In this document: piece after piece, positions 43,310 to 50,963 of the stretch | Numbering within the stretch: the first letter of the stretch is position 1 | Layout of the letters: each line of letters starts with the position of its first letter | Assembly (NCBI GenBank): GCA_029202445.1 | Contig: CP119321.1 | Location: 930,001-994,000, forward strand | Source: Candidatus Microbacterium phytovorans | Lineage (GTDB): Bacteria; Actinomycetota; Actinomycetes; Actinomycetales; Microbacteriaceae | Direction: 5' to 3' | Length of the DNA: 64,000 bases | Program-made: the position numbers and the translations under genes | The notes under the pieces: generated by a model | Told to the model about the DNA's origin: nothing | Seen by the model: only the letters and a program-made list of their open reading frames with translations | The model's database searches: none

Positions 43310-44981
43310 GCGTCAGCTTGCGGTGGGTTGACCGGTGCGGGGCGGCGGCGTCGGCGCCGAGGCGCTCCACCTTGTTCGCCTCGTAGGCCTCGAAGTTGCC
43401 CTCGAACCAGTACCACTTGTCGGGATTCGCGTCGGTGCCCTCGTAGGCGAGGATGTGCGTCGCGATCCGGTCGAGGAACCACCGGTCGTGGGTGATGACG
43501 ACGGCGCACCCGGGGAACTCCAGCAGCGCGTTCTCCAGCGAACCCAGCGTCTCCACGTCGAGGTCGTTCGTGGGCTCGTCGAGGAGGAGCAGGTTGCCGC
43601 CCTCCTTGAGGGTGAGGGCGAGATTCAAGCGGTTGCGCTCGCCACCGGACAGGACGCCGGCCTTCTTCTGCTGGTCCGGTCCCTTGAAGCCGAACTTCGA
43701 TACGTACGCGCGGGACGGGATCTCCGTCTTACCGACGGTGATGATGTCCAGGCCGTCGGAGACGACCTCCCACAGCGTCTTCTGCGGGTCGATGTTGGAA
43801 CGGCTCTGATCGACGTAGCTGATCTTGACCGTCTCGCCGACCTTCAGGTCGCCGCCGTCGAGCGGTTCGAGCCCGACGATGGTCTTGAAGAGCGTGGTCT
43901 TGCCGACACCGTTCGGGCCGATGACGCCGACGATGCCGTTCGGGGGAAGGCTGAAGCTGAGGCCGTCGATGAGACTGCGGTCGCCGAACGACTTCGACAG
44001 GTTCTTCGCCTCGATGACGACGCTTCCGAGGCGCGGACCAGCGGGGATCTGAATCTCTTCGAAGTCGAGCTTGCGCGTGCGCTCGGCTTCGGCTGCCATT
44101 TCTTCATAGCGGGCCAGTCGGGCCTTCGACTTGGTCTGACGCCCCTTCGCGCTGGAGCGCACCCATTCGAGCTCGTCCTTCAGGCGCTTGGCGAGCTTGG
44201 CGTCCTTCTTGCCCTGGATGTCGAGACGCTCGGCCTTCTTCTCCAGGTAGGTCGAGTAGTTGCCCTCGTAGCCGATGAGGCGGCCGCGGTCGACCTCGGC
44301 GATCCACTCCGCGACGTTGTCGAGGAAGTACCGATCGTGGGTGATCGCGATGACCGCGCCCTTGTACGAGGTGAGGTGCTGCTCCAGCCAAAGCACGCTC
44401 TCGGCATCCAGGTGGTTCGTGGGCTCGTCCAGCAGGAGGAGGTCGGGCTTCTGCAGGAGAAGCTTCGCCAGCGCCACACGACGCTTCTCACCACCCGACA
44501 GCGGTGCGATGGCAGCGTCGGCGGGTGGGGTGCGCAAGGCATCCATGGCCTGTTCGAGCTGCGAGTCGAGGTCCCATGCGTCAGCCGCGTCGATCTCCTC
44601 CTGCAGCGTCCCCATCTCGGCCAGCAGCGTGTCGAAGTCGGCGTCGGGGTCGCTCATCAGGCCGGAGATCTCGTTGAAACGATCGACCTTGGCTTTGATG
44701 GCGATGCCGTCCTGGATGTTCTCCAGGACCGTCTTGGACTCGTCGAGCTCGGGCTCCTGCATGAGGATGCCCACGCTGAAGCCCGGTGAGAGCTTCGCCT
44801 CCCCATTGGACGGTTGATCCAGGCCGGCCATGATCTTGAGGATCGTCGACTTGCCGGCACCGTTCGGGCCGACCATACCGATCTTCGCGCCGGGGAGGAA
44901 CGCCATCGTGACGTCGTCGAGAATGAGCTTCTCGCCGACCGCCTTGCGGGCACGGACCATGGAGTAGATGTACTCAGCCAT
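43302..44981 (-). CDS. ettA: Energy-dependent translational throttle EttA (ABC-F)
   Basis: 559 residues with two ATPase domains: Walker A GPNGAGKST (about 38-46) and GPNGVGKTT (second half), two LSGGE signatures, and two DEPTNHLD/DEPTNDLD Walker B segments. The arm and P-site-tRNA-interacting linker (about 245-320) is present. There are no membrane domains. EttA binds the ribosomal E site and gates entry into elongation according to ATP/ADP. TAGACT lies 9 bases upstream of the start. Confidence 0.95.
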   Translation of the reverse strand: MAEYIYSMVRARKAVGEKLILDDVTMAFLPGAKIGMVGPNGAGKSTILKIMAGLDQPSNGEAKLSPGFSVGILMQEPELDESKTVLENIQDGIAIKAKVDRFNEISGLMSDPDADFDTLLAEMGTLQEEIDAADAWDLDSQLEQAMDALRTPPADAAIAPLSGGEKRRVALAKLLLQKPDLLLLDEPTNHLDAESVLWLEQHLTSYKGAVIAITHDRYFLDNVAEWIAEVDRGRLIGYEGNYSTYLEKKAERLDIQGKKDAKLAKRLKDELEWVRSSAKGRQTKSKARLARYEEMAAEAERTRKLDFEEIQIPAGPRLGSVVIEAKNLSKSFGDRSLIDGLSFSLPPNGIVGVIGPNGVGKTTLFKTIVGLEPLDGGDLKVGETVKISYVDQSRSNIDPQKTLWEVVSDGLDIITVGKTEIPSRAYVSKFGFKGPDQQKKAGVLSGGERNRLNLALTLKEGGNLLLLDEPTNDLDVETLGSLENALLEFPGCAVVITHDRWFLDRIATHILAYEGTDANPDKWYWFEGNFEAYEANKVERLGADAAAPHRSTHRKLTRD

Positions 44982-44990
44982 AACGGACCA

Positions 44991-44996
44991 AGTCTA
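44991..44996 (-). promoter_or_regulatory. -10 box of ettA
   Basis: TAGACT on the minus strand, 9 bases before ATG 44981, implying a leader of only a few bases. Confidence 0.45.
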
Positions 44997-45005
44997 CGGT
45001 GCGTG

Positions 45006-45527
45006 TCACCAATCGATGGGCCGCGTCTCCCCCACCAGACAGGCGCCGGTCGGCAGCGTAGGCAGCACGACCGCGGTGGGACGCTTCGTAGACGGGCCGA
45101 CCTGACCCACGATGCACTCGTCGTCCCATCGGACCGAGAATTGGATGCTGTCGGCGGCAAGTCCCACCGACGTCTTGTCGCGCGTCACCTCCATGTCGCC
45201 CTTGTCGAAGCCGGCCTCGACCAACGCGTCGATGTATGCGCGTCCCTTCACGCGGTCATCGGTGTCCCACACGGCATCCATGACTTCGGTGAAGAGCGGC
45301 AGGTTGTCGCTCGCGTCGCCGTCAGGGACGAGTGCCGGGCCCGTGGGTGAGGGAGTCGGCGTCGGCGCGCTCGCTGTCTGGCTGGCCGAAGGTGTCGTCG
45401 ACGCGTTCGGTGCGGTCGGCGCGCACCCCGTCGTCACCGCCATGACCACAACGCCACACGCGACGAGCATGCCTCGGCGAGCGGGCTGGCGCGACTTCGG
45501 GCGCGCGGACTTCGGGTGGCGATGCAC
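45006..45527 (-). CDS. Secreted lipoprotein of unknown function
   Basis: 173 residues. Lipoprotein signal: basic start HRHPKSARPKSRQPARRG, hydrophobic MLVACGVVVMAVT, lipobox TTGC with the modified Cys at 35. A Thr/Pro/Ser linker and a ~110-residue domain (NLPLFTEVMDAVWDTDDRVKGRAYIDALVEAGFDKGDMEVT) follow, with two Cys (ECIVGQ, GACLVG) that could pair. It resembles DUF6993-type proteins, but I hold that loosely. GTG 45527 sits 6 bases after TAGACT. Confidence 0.8.
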   Translation of the reverse strand: MHRHPKSARPKSRQPARRGMLVACGVVVMAVTTGCAPTAPNASTTPSASQTASAPTPTPSPTGPALVPDGDASDNLPLFTEVMDAVWDTDDRVKGRAYIDALVEAGFDKGDMEVTRDKTSVGLAADSIQFSVRWDDECIVGQVGPSTKRPTAVVLPTLPTGACLVGETRPIDW

Positions 45528-45533
45528 GGACCG

Positions 45534-45539
45534 AGTCTA
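45534..45539 (-). promoter_or_regulatory. Leaderless -10 box of the lipoprotein gene
   Basis: TAGACT, spacer CGGTCC (6), GTG 45527. Confidence 0.6.
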
Positions 45540-45558
45540 GGACGCGTCACTGCCCGCC

Positions 45559-46035
45559 TCAGTACGGCGTCCCCTCCTCCCCCGGCACCGGCGCCCATGA
45601 CCCTGACAGATCGGCATGGACTGCCGACTCGGCTTCCCCTGCCGTCGACGCGCCTGCGTTCGGCCCGGCGGGCGACGACTCCGCCGAACGCCGATAGACC
45701 GTCGTGCCCCACAACAGGTCATGGCCGAGAGAGACCGCGTCGATCTCGGCGGCGACCCCCTGCCTGCCGTTGGCTTCCCACTCCCGGAGTTTGAAGGAGC
45801 CCGAGACGATCACGCGGTGCCCCTTGCGCACCGATTCGAGCGCGTGTTCCGCCAGCCCGCGGTAGGCAGAGACCGCGTACCAGTTGGTGTGACCGTCGAC
45901 CCACGTCCCCGTCGCTTCGTCACGACGACGGACGTTGCTCGCCAGTCGGAAGTTGATGATCGGCACGCCCGCGCTCGTCTGGCGCCGCTCCGGATCGTTG
46001 ACGACGGTCCCTACCACTGTGATGTGATCGCTCAT
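45559..46035 (-). CDS. ssb: Single-stranded DNA-binding protein, accessory copy
   Basis: 158 residues. OB fold MSDHITVVGTVVNDPERRQTSAGVPIINFRLASNVRR with TNWYAVSAYRGLAEHALESVRKGHRVIVSGSFKLREW. The C-terminal tail (AESAVHADLSGSWAPVPGEEGTPY) lacks the acidic DDDIPF tip that recruits replication and repair partners, so it is probably not the replicative SSB. AGGAG lies about 9 bases before the ATG. It is monocistronic and divergent from the 85-residue protein. Confidence 0.88.
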   Translation of the reverse strand: MSDHITVVGTVVNDPERRQTSAGVPIINFRLASNVRRRDEATGTWVDGHTNWYAVSAYRGLAEHALESVRKGHRVIVSGSFKLREWEANGRQGVAAEIDAVSLGHDLLWGTTVYRRSAESSPAGPNAGASTAGEAESAVHADLSGSWAPVPGEEGTPY

Positions 46036-46221
46036 TCTCGATCTCCTCTTCTTTCGGGCTCATCCCGACGTGATCGAGATTTGCACCCGCGACTCCGTCA
46101 GGAGGGCATGCGGTGACGCACTGTGGACTCACCGGCCGATCGGCCCCTTGGGGAGAAGCCGAGCGCGCGGGTGTCGGAAGTCGAAGCTATGTTCGATTCG
46201 ACGAGAGAAGGGGGAACCGAC

Positions 46222-46479
46222 ATGACCGTGATCGCCACCGCAGACGCCGCTCGTCTTCCCGCGACAATCGGCGCCGTCCGATTGCTTCGCGCCACAGCAC
46301 GTCTGTGGCGTGCAACGTCGCACGACGGCCGCATCATCGGCCACATCCGTGTGGATGACGACGGAGGCGACTTCCGCTACGTCGCCCTGCGATTCTCTGC
46401 CCGGGCGCGAGGGCTCATCGAGGTGGGCGCTTTCTGGAACCCTGACGAGGCAGTCGATTGCCTGCGATGGTCGCGCTGA
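46222..46479 (+). CDS. Small uncharacterised protein, family with 48624-48836
   Basis: 85 residues. Core RLWRATSHDGRIIGHIRVDDDGGDFRYVALRFSARARGLIEVGAFWNPDEAVDCLRW: two-strand hairpin, strand, helix. The same layout is seen in the 70-residue protein at 48624 (LW.A...DG..+G.IR...). GGGGG lies upstream of ATG 46222. No membrane segment; probably a small cytoplasmic domain protein. Confidence 0.7.
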   Translation: MTVIATADAARLPATIGAVRLLRATARLWRATSHDGRIIGHIRVDDDGGDFRYVALRFSARARGLIEVGAFWNPDEAVDCLRWSR

Positions 46480-46486
46480 ACGATCG

Positions 46487-47905
46487 TCAGACGACAGCCC
46501 CTATAGGTGCCGCCGCCGCGATGGGAGCGGCCGCACGCACGGCCGGCCACACTTCGGCGAGAACGTCGACAGCGCGGCGCAGTTGGTCTGGTGGTGCCGT
46601 GAACGGGATGCGGAGCTGTCGTTCGTGTCCGCCCTCGGGAGAGAATCGCGGGCCCGCCGACAGATGTACGCCGTGTGTGCGGGCCGCGATCACCAGTCCG
46701 GAGCTGAGCGGAGCGTCCAGTTCCAGCCACACGCACACGCCCCCGGCAGCCATGGGCACGCGCCATTCCGGCAGGCGCTCGCGCAGCGCGTCCACCAGTG
46801 CATCGCGTCCGCTACGCAAGAGGAGCGAGCGTTGGGCCAAGATCTCCGGCATCCGAGGAAGGAGACGTGTCGCCACCGCCTGCTCGAACTCCGGTGTGCC
46901 GAGCTCGCGCGGCGGGCGGAGGGCTGCAAACTCCCGCACACGGTCGCGGTCAGCGCGGATCCAGCCGATCCGCAGCCCGCCCCACACGGTCTTGCCGAGC
47001 GATCCGACCCGAATCAGCGAGGCCGTCTCCCATGTCGCGGGGTCGACGGGCTTCGGTTCGATAGCGAGCTCAGCGGTCGTCTCGTCGATGACGATGGTCG
47101 TCCCTGCGTCCACGGCCGCGCGAGTGATGGAAGCGCGTTCCGCCATCGTCATGGTGCGACCCGTCGGATTGTGGAACTGGGGCATGAGGTAGGCGAGGGT
47201 GGGGCGGGTGCGGGAGAGCGCCTGCGTGGCGCGATCGAGGTCCCACCCTTCCTCGACATGCACGGGGATGCTGACCAGGCGCGCGCCCGCCGCGCGGAGT
47301 GCCTCGGCGGCATGAGGGTAGGTCGGAGTCTCGATAGCAGCTCTGTCGCCTCTTCTCACGAGAGCCTGAGACAGGAGGTGGATGGCGCTCTGCGCCCCTG
47401 TCGTCACCAAGATCTCGTCGGGCGAGGTCGGGATGCCACGGGCCTCGTAGCGGTCCGCGATCGCCGCACGCAGCTCCGCGGAGCCGATGATGTCGTAGCC
47501 GGCCCGAGCCACCAGTGCCGCCGCATCTTGAGCGACGTCGCTCATCACCCCCGCGAGCCCCGGCCAGGCTGCGGGACTGGCCTGCGTCAGATCGATCTCG
47601 TCCTCGCCGACGTTCCCTCGGCCGTGAGCCCTCCCTCCGAGCGGGAGTGTGACGCTCCCCGACCCGCGAAGGCTCTGAATGTGGGCGGACTCACGAAGAC
47701 TGCGGTACGCGGCGGCGACAGTCGTGCGGCTCACTCCGAGCGCGTGGGCAAGTTCACGCTCGGCCGGGAGTGCCGTGCGCGGCGCCAGTCGATTGTCGAG
47801 GCACAGGAGACGGATGCCGTCGGCGAGGGCCTCGTAGGCCGGCTCGCGCGTGCGCCAACCGCCCAGAGAATGAGCGAGGGTGCGCGCCGTGATCCTCGAG
47901 TCCAT
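46487..47905 (-). CDS. MocR-type GntR regulator with aminotransferase domain
   Basis: 472 residues. GntR winged helix at 1-85 (AYEALADGIRLLCLDNRLAPRTALPAERELAHALGVSRTTVAAAYRSLRE), a linker, then a fold-type I aminotransferase-like domain. PLP site: DETTAELAI region, and the Lys in RVGSLGKTVWGGLRIGW. MocR proteins bind PLP adducts to switch transcription. It diverges from the YczE-like gene across a 42-bp gap holding a 9-bp inverted repeat. ATG 47905 sits 6 bases after TATTGT. Confidence 0.93.
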   Translation of the reverse strand: MDSRITARTLAHSLGGWRTREPAYEALADGIRLLCLDNRLAPRTALPAERELAHALGVSRTTVAAAYRSLRESAHIQSLRGSGSVTLPLGGRAHGRGNVGEDEIDLTQASPAAWPGLAGVMSDVAQDAAALVARAGYDIIGSAELRAAIADRYEARGIPTSPDEILVTTGAQSAIHLLSQALVRRGDRAAIETPTYPHAAEALRAAGARLVSIPVHVEEGWDLDRATQALSRTRPTLAYLMPQFHNPTGRTMTMAERASITRAAVDAGTTIVIDETTAELAIEPKPVDPATWETASLIRVGSLGKTVWGGLRIGWIRADRDRVREFAALRPPRELGTPEFEQAVATRLLPRMPEILAQRSLLLRSGRDALVDALRERLPEWRVPMAAGGVCVWLELDAPLSSGLVIAARTHGVHLSAGPRFSPEGGHERQLRIPFTAPPDQLRRAVDVLAEVWPAVRAAAPIAAAAPIGAVV

Positions 47906-47911
47906 GGGGCC

Positions 47912-47917
47912 ACAATA
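47912..47917 (-). promoter_or_regulatory. Leaderless -10 box of the MocR gene
   Basis: TATTGT, spacer GGCCCC (6), ATG 47905; TTGCGT at 47939-47934 would be the -35, lying between the arms of the inverted repeat. Confidence 0.6.
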
Positions 47918-47920
47918 GGG

Positions 47921-47949
47921 CAATTGGACTGCGACGCAAGGTCCAATTG
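47921..47949. promoter_or_regulatory. MocR operator candidate
   Basis: Perfect inverted repeat CAATTGGAC - 11 bases - GTCCAATTG, with a further CGATTGG half-site just downstream. It covers the MocR -35 region and ends at the start of the divergent membrane gene, so it could control both. Confidence 0.75.
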
Positions 47950-48584
47950 TGCGATTGGATGTCTTCATGGTGCTTCGATTCGCGCAGCTGCTCTTCGGCC
48001 TCGTCCTCTTCGGCGTCGGGTGCGCCGTCATGGTCGAAGCGGGCATCGGGCTCGATCCGTGGACGGTGTTCGCGCAGGGGATCTCCCGCCAGACGGGCAT
48101 CGGCATCGGCTGGGTCGCGAACATCGTGGGGTTCCTCGTGCTGTTGGCGTGGATCCCGCTTCGCCAGCGGCCCGGCGTCGGCACGATCGCCAACATCCTC
48201 CTCGTCGGGACGGCCATGCAGTTCGCGATCGATCTCCTCCCTGCGCCGGAGGGCTTCGTCGCGCAGCTACTCGTCTTCCTGGGGGGCGTCGCGATCGTCG
48301 CGCTGGCGTCAGGTCTCTACATCGGGGCACGCTTCGGCCCCGGCCCTCGCGACGGCCTGATGACCGGACTCCACGCACGCTTCGGCTGGCCGATCTGGGC
48401 GGCGAGGCTCGGCGTCGAGGCCACCGTTCTCGTGGCCGGGTGGCTGCTCGGAGGCACGGTGGGCCTCGGGACGGTCCTGTTCGCGGTCCTGATCGGCCCG
48501 GCGGTGCACATGACGCTGCCTTGGTTCGATCGGCGGCCACCGATCATCCGACCCGTCACGCAGCCCTCAGACGCGACTGTCTGA
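47949..48584 (+). CDS. YczE/YyaS-family integral membrane protein
   Basis: 211 residues from GTG 47949 (or 205 from ATG 47967), with five hydrophobic helices. Conserved family segments MVEAGIGLDPWTVFAQGIS, IANILLVGTAMQFAIDLLP and IGARFGPGPRDGLMTGL. YczE relatives are putative transporters of unknown substrate and are often found beside a MocR-type gene, as here, where MocR probably controls it. Confidence 0.85.
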   Translation: MRLDVFMVLRFAQLLFGLVLFGVGCAVMVEAGIGLDPWTVFAQGISRQTGIGIGWVANIVGFLVLLAWIPLRQRPGVGTIANILLVGTAMQFAIDLLPAPEGFVAQLLVFLGGVAIVALASGLYIGARFGPGPRDGLMTGLHARFGWPIWAARLGVEATVLVAGWLLGGTVGLGTVLFAVLIGPAVHMTLPWFDRRPPIIRPVTQPSDATV

Positions 48585-48623
48585 CACGACCGCACCCGTA
48601 GCCCGCGAGGGAGCTAGAGCTGG

Positions 48624-48836
48624 TCAGTGCTCGCGGAAGCGCGGCCAATCTGATCCTGGCGGCAGGTGTCCGTGAAGCGCGCTCTTGGCGATGTCCATCG
48701 AGGGGTAGGTGCCGACCGACGAAGACGCTCCTGCGATCGTCACGGTGTATTCCCCGTTCGCGCGGCGGATACTGCCGACGACCTGACCGTCGGCGCCGTA
48801 GGCGAGCCAGAGGGTCGATGTCGCAATGGTGGTCAT
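48624..48836 (-). CDS. Small uncharacterised protein, family with 46222-46479
   Basis: 70 residues: TLWLAYGADGQVVGSIRRANGEYTVTIAGASSSVGTYPSMDIAKSALHGHL. It shares the LW-A-x3-DG-x2-G-x-IR hairpin and following strand-helix with the protein at 46222. ATG 48836 is chosen over GTG 48839 because AAGGAG lies 6 bases before it. No known domain. Confidence 0.65.
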   Translation of the reverse strand: MTTIATSTLWLAYGADGQVVGSIRRANGEYTVTIAGASSSVGTYPSMDIAKSALHGHLPPGSDWPRFREH

Positions 48837-48917
48837 CACGCACTCCTTTCGACGCCTCGTACGCTACGCCGGTAGCGAGTGCTGCGCCATGGGTGGGGTT
48901 CGGCCGCGTGTGAACGG

Positions 48918-48923
48918 TACGGT
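48918..48923 (+). promoter_or_regulatory. -10 box of tRNA-Arg
   Basis: TACGGT 15 bases before the mature tRNA 5' end. Confidence 0.4.
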
Positions 48924-48938
48924 AGAGAGGTCCCACTT

Positions 48939-49011
48939 CCCTCCATAGCTCAGTGGATAGAGCGAGCGGTTTCTACCCGCCAGGTCGGGGGTTCGAATCC
49001 TCCTGGAGGGA
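48939..49011 (+). tRNA. tRNA-Arg (UCU)
   Basis: Acceptor CCCTCCA/TGGAGGG, discriminator A, D arm GCTC/GAGC, anticodon loop TTTCTAC giving TCT (codon AGA), T arm GGGGG-TTCGAAT-CCTCC. The anticodon stem has one A-C mismatch at 27-43. CCA is not encoded (CCG follows). Confidence 0.93.
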
Positions 49012-49054
49012 CCGCCACCGGCCTCCAACCGGCATAGACGTCGCATCCCGTCGT

Positions 49055-49060
49055 TAGGAT
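49055..49060 (+). promoter_or_regulatory. Leaderless -10 box of orn
   Basis: TAGGAT, spacer GGGCCCC (7), ATG 49068. It favours this start over the ATG at 49059. Confidence 0.6.
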
Positions 49061-49067
49061 GGGCCCC

Positions 49068-49691
49068 ATGGTGGCTACAGCGGAGAACGACCGTCTCGTG
49101 TGGATCGACTGCGAGATGACCGGGCTCGACCTGGCTGTCGACCAGTTGGTAGAGATCGCCATCATCGTGACCGACTATGAGCTTCGCATTCTCGATCCCG
49201 GCTTCCAGGTAGTCATCAAGCCGGATGCTTCGGCACTCGATCACATGAACGAGTTCGTTACTCAGATGCATCGGACGTCGGGACTCCTCGAGGAGATCCC
49301 CCATGGTGTGAGCGTCGCAGAGGCCGAGTTCCAGTCCCTCGAGTACATCCAGCGCTTCGTGCCGGAGGGCAAGGCGCCGTTGGCCGGAAACACGATCGGC
49401 ACGGACCGCATGTTCCTCGCACGGTACATGCCGCGCGTCGATCGCTGGCTGCACTACCGCAATGTCGACGTGTCGAGCATCAAGGAGTTGTCGCGTCGCT
49501 GGTACCCGCGCGCCTACTTCCAGGCGCCCACGAAAGACGGCGGACATCGGGCGCTGGCCGACATCCGCGAGTCGATTCGCGAGCTCGCCTACTATCGCGA
49601 GGCGGTGTTCGTCCCGGAGCCGGGTCCGACGAGCGACGTGGCGCGCGAGCTGTCCGCCGCCACCGTGTCGTCGTACGCCTCCGGGCTGTAA
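49068..49691 (+). CDS. orn: Oligoribonuclease
   Basis: 207 residues, DEDDh 3'-5' exonuclease that degrades 2-5-nt RNAs and pGpG. Exo I DCEMTGLD (D14, E16), Exo II with Asp in NTIGTDRMFLARYMP, Exo III with His and Asp in GHRALADIRESI. Complete and of normal length. tRNA-His follows after 34 bases. Confidence 0.97.
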   Translation: MVATAENDRLVWIDCEMTGLDLAVDQLVEIAIIVTDYELRILDPGFQVVIKPDASALDHMNEFVTQMHRTSGLLEEIPHGVSVAEAEFQSLEYIQRFVPEGKAPLAGNTIGTDRMFLARYMPRVDRWLHYRNVDVSSIKELSRRWYPRAYFQAPTKDGGHRALADIRESIRELAYYREAVFVPEPGPTSDVARELSAATVSSYASGL

Positions 49692-49697
49692 TACAAT
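49692..49697 (+). promoter_or_regulatory. -10 box of tRNA-His
   Basis: TACAAT directly after the orn stop; a short hairpin GCCCGCGTGCGGGC lies between it and the tRNA. Confidence 0.5.
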
Positions 49698-49725
49698 CGT
49701 GTGGTTGCCCGCGTGCGGGCGCATG

Positions 49726-49801
49726 GTGGGTATAGCTCAGTTGGTAGAGCACCTGGTTGTGGTCCAGGGGGTCGCGGGTTCAAGTCCCGTTACTCACCCC
49801 A
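49726..49801 (+). tRNA. tRNA-His (GUG)
   Basis: Acceptor GTGGGTA/TACTCAC, discriminator C73 with a genomic G at -1 (49725), as expected of tRNA-His; anticodon loop TTGTGGT giving GTG; T arm GCGGG-TTCAAGT-CCCGT; CCA encoded. Confidence 0.96.
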
Positions 49802-49826
49802 TGTACATCTCCCGTGAGGCGTGGCG

Positions 49827-50177
49827 ATGATCGAGATGGATGCCGAAGCTTTCGAGGCTCTCGTTTCCGACGAGTTGGGCCACCTTCCCGGCGAGATGCT
49901 GAGCGGGCTCGACAACGTCGTGTTCGTCGTCGAAGACCTCCCCGAGGACGGGTCACTCGATCTGTTCGGACTGTACGACGGCCTCGCCCTCACCGACCGC
50001 GACCGATACGGGATGGGGGAACTCCCCGATCGCATCATCCTGTATCGGCTCGCGCACCTCGATGCCTGCAGTGATGTCGGGGAGCTACGCGACGAGGTCC
50101 ACACGACCTTGGTGCACGAGATCGCGCACTTCTACGGAATCGACGATGAGCGGCTGCACGAACTGGGGTGGGCATGA
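49827..50177 (+). CDS. Small zincin-like metallopeptidase family protein
   Basis: 116 residues. C-terminal metal motif LVHEIAHFYGIDDERLHELGW is the HExxHxxGxxD minizincin pattern; the N-terminus MDAEAFEALVSDELGHLPGEMLSGLDNVVFVVED is typical of the acetyltransferase-associated/Zn-peptidase family widespread in Actinobacteria. Activity is unproven. ATG 49827 has GAGG 7 bases upstream. Its stop overlaps clpS (ATGA). Confidence 0.88.
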   Translation: MIEMDAEAFEALVSDELGHLPGEMLSGLDNVVFVVEDLPEDGSLDLFGLYDGLALTDRDRYGMGELPDRIILYRLAHLDACSDVGELRDEVHTTLVHEIAHFYGIDDERLHELGWA

Positions 50178-50458
50178 CGCTCCCCCTCGAGGTCGTGGAA
50201 GAACTCGAGGATACGAGCCGGACACGTCCGTGGCAGACGGTCGTCTGGAACGACCCGGTCAACCTGATGTCCTACGTGGCGCGTGTCTTCCGCGAGTACT
50301 TCGGATACTCGGCGGATCGTGCTGAGCAGTTGATGCTCGCCGTCCACCATCGCGGCCACGCCGTCGTTGCGGAGGGGGCGCGCGAGCAGATGGAATTGCA
50401 CGTCCAGGCGATGCACGACTATGGCTTGTGGGCCACAGTCAGGAAGGGAGAGCGATGA
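50174..50458 (+). CDS. clpS: ATP-dependent Clp protease adaptor ClpS
   Basis: 94 residues. N-end rule adaptor delivering substrates with bulky N-terminal residues to ClpC/ClpA-ClpP. WQTVVWNDPVNLMSYVARVFREYFGYS holds the Asn/Asp pair that binds the amino terminus; AVHHRGHAVVAEGAREQME is the Clp-binding part. It is coupled at both ends by ATGA overlaps to the zincin and DUF2017 genes. Confidence 0.95.
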   Translation: MTLPLEVVEELEDTSRTRPWQTVVWNDPVNLMSYVARVFREYFGYSADRAEQLMLAVHHRGHAVVAEGAREQMELHVQAMHDYGLWATVRKGER

Positions 50459-50943
50459 GCGAGCGCATCGTCGTCTGGGAGATCACCGCCCTCGAGGCGG
50501 CACACCTGTCGGAGCTCCTCGACCAGTTCGACCACCTGCTCGCGGCGGGTTCGACCGACGATCCCGCCATCGCGCGCCTCGTACCGGACGCGTATCGCGA
50601 CGATCCCGAGGCTGCTGACGAGTTCCGTTCCCTCACCGAGGGAGACCTGCTCGCGCGTCGCCGCGAGGACTGCCGCATCGTTGCCAGCACACTCGAGATC
50701 GACGGCCGCCGGCTCGTCGTGTCCGACCTCGACCGAGCCGAGATCGAGCAGACGCACACTGTCGCGATGGACGAGACGCAGTCAGCCGCCTGGCTGCGGA
50801 CGCTGGCATCCCTTCGACTCGTCATGGCAGCGCGGCTCGGCATCCGCGATGAGGACGACCACGCCGACGACGACCCGCGCTTCGGAATCTACGACTGGCT
50901 GGGTTACCGCCTCGATGGGCTCGTACGCGCACTCGATGACTGA
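50455..50943 (+). CDS. DUF2017 protein
   Basis: 162 residues, helical and acidic, typical of DUF2017, which is found beside clpS in Actinobacteria and has no assigned function. IVVWEITALEAAHLSELLDQFDHLLA opens the protein and FGIYDWLGYRLDGLVRALDD ends it. Translational coupling to clpS suggests a role in ClpS-dependent proteolysis, which is inference. Confidence 0.85.
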   Translation: MSERIVVWEITALEAAHLSELLDQFDHLLAAGSTDDPAIARLVPDAYRDDPEAADEFRSLTEGDLLARRREDCRIVASTLEIDGRRLVVSDLDRAEIEQTHTVAMDETQSAAWLRTLASLRLVMAARLGIRDEDDHADDDPRFGIYDWLGYRLDGLVRALDD

Positions 50944-50963
50944 CGCGCGGCTACCGCGAGTGC

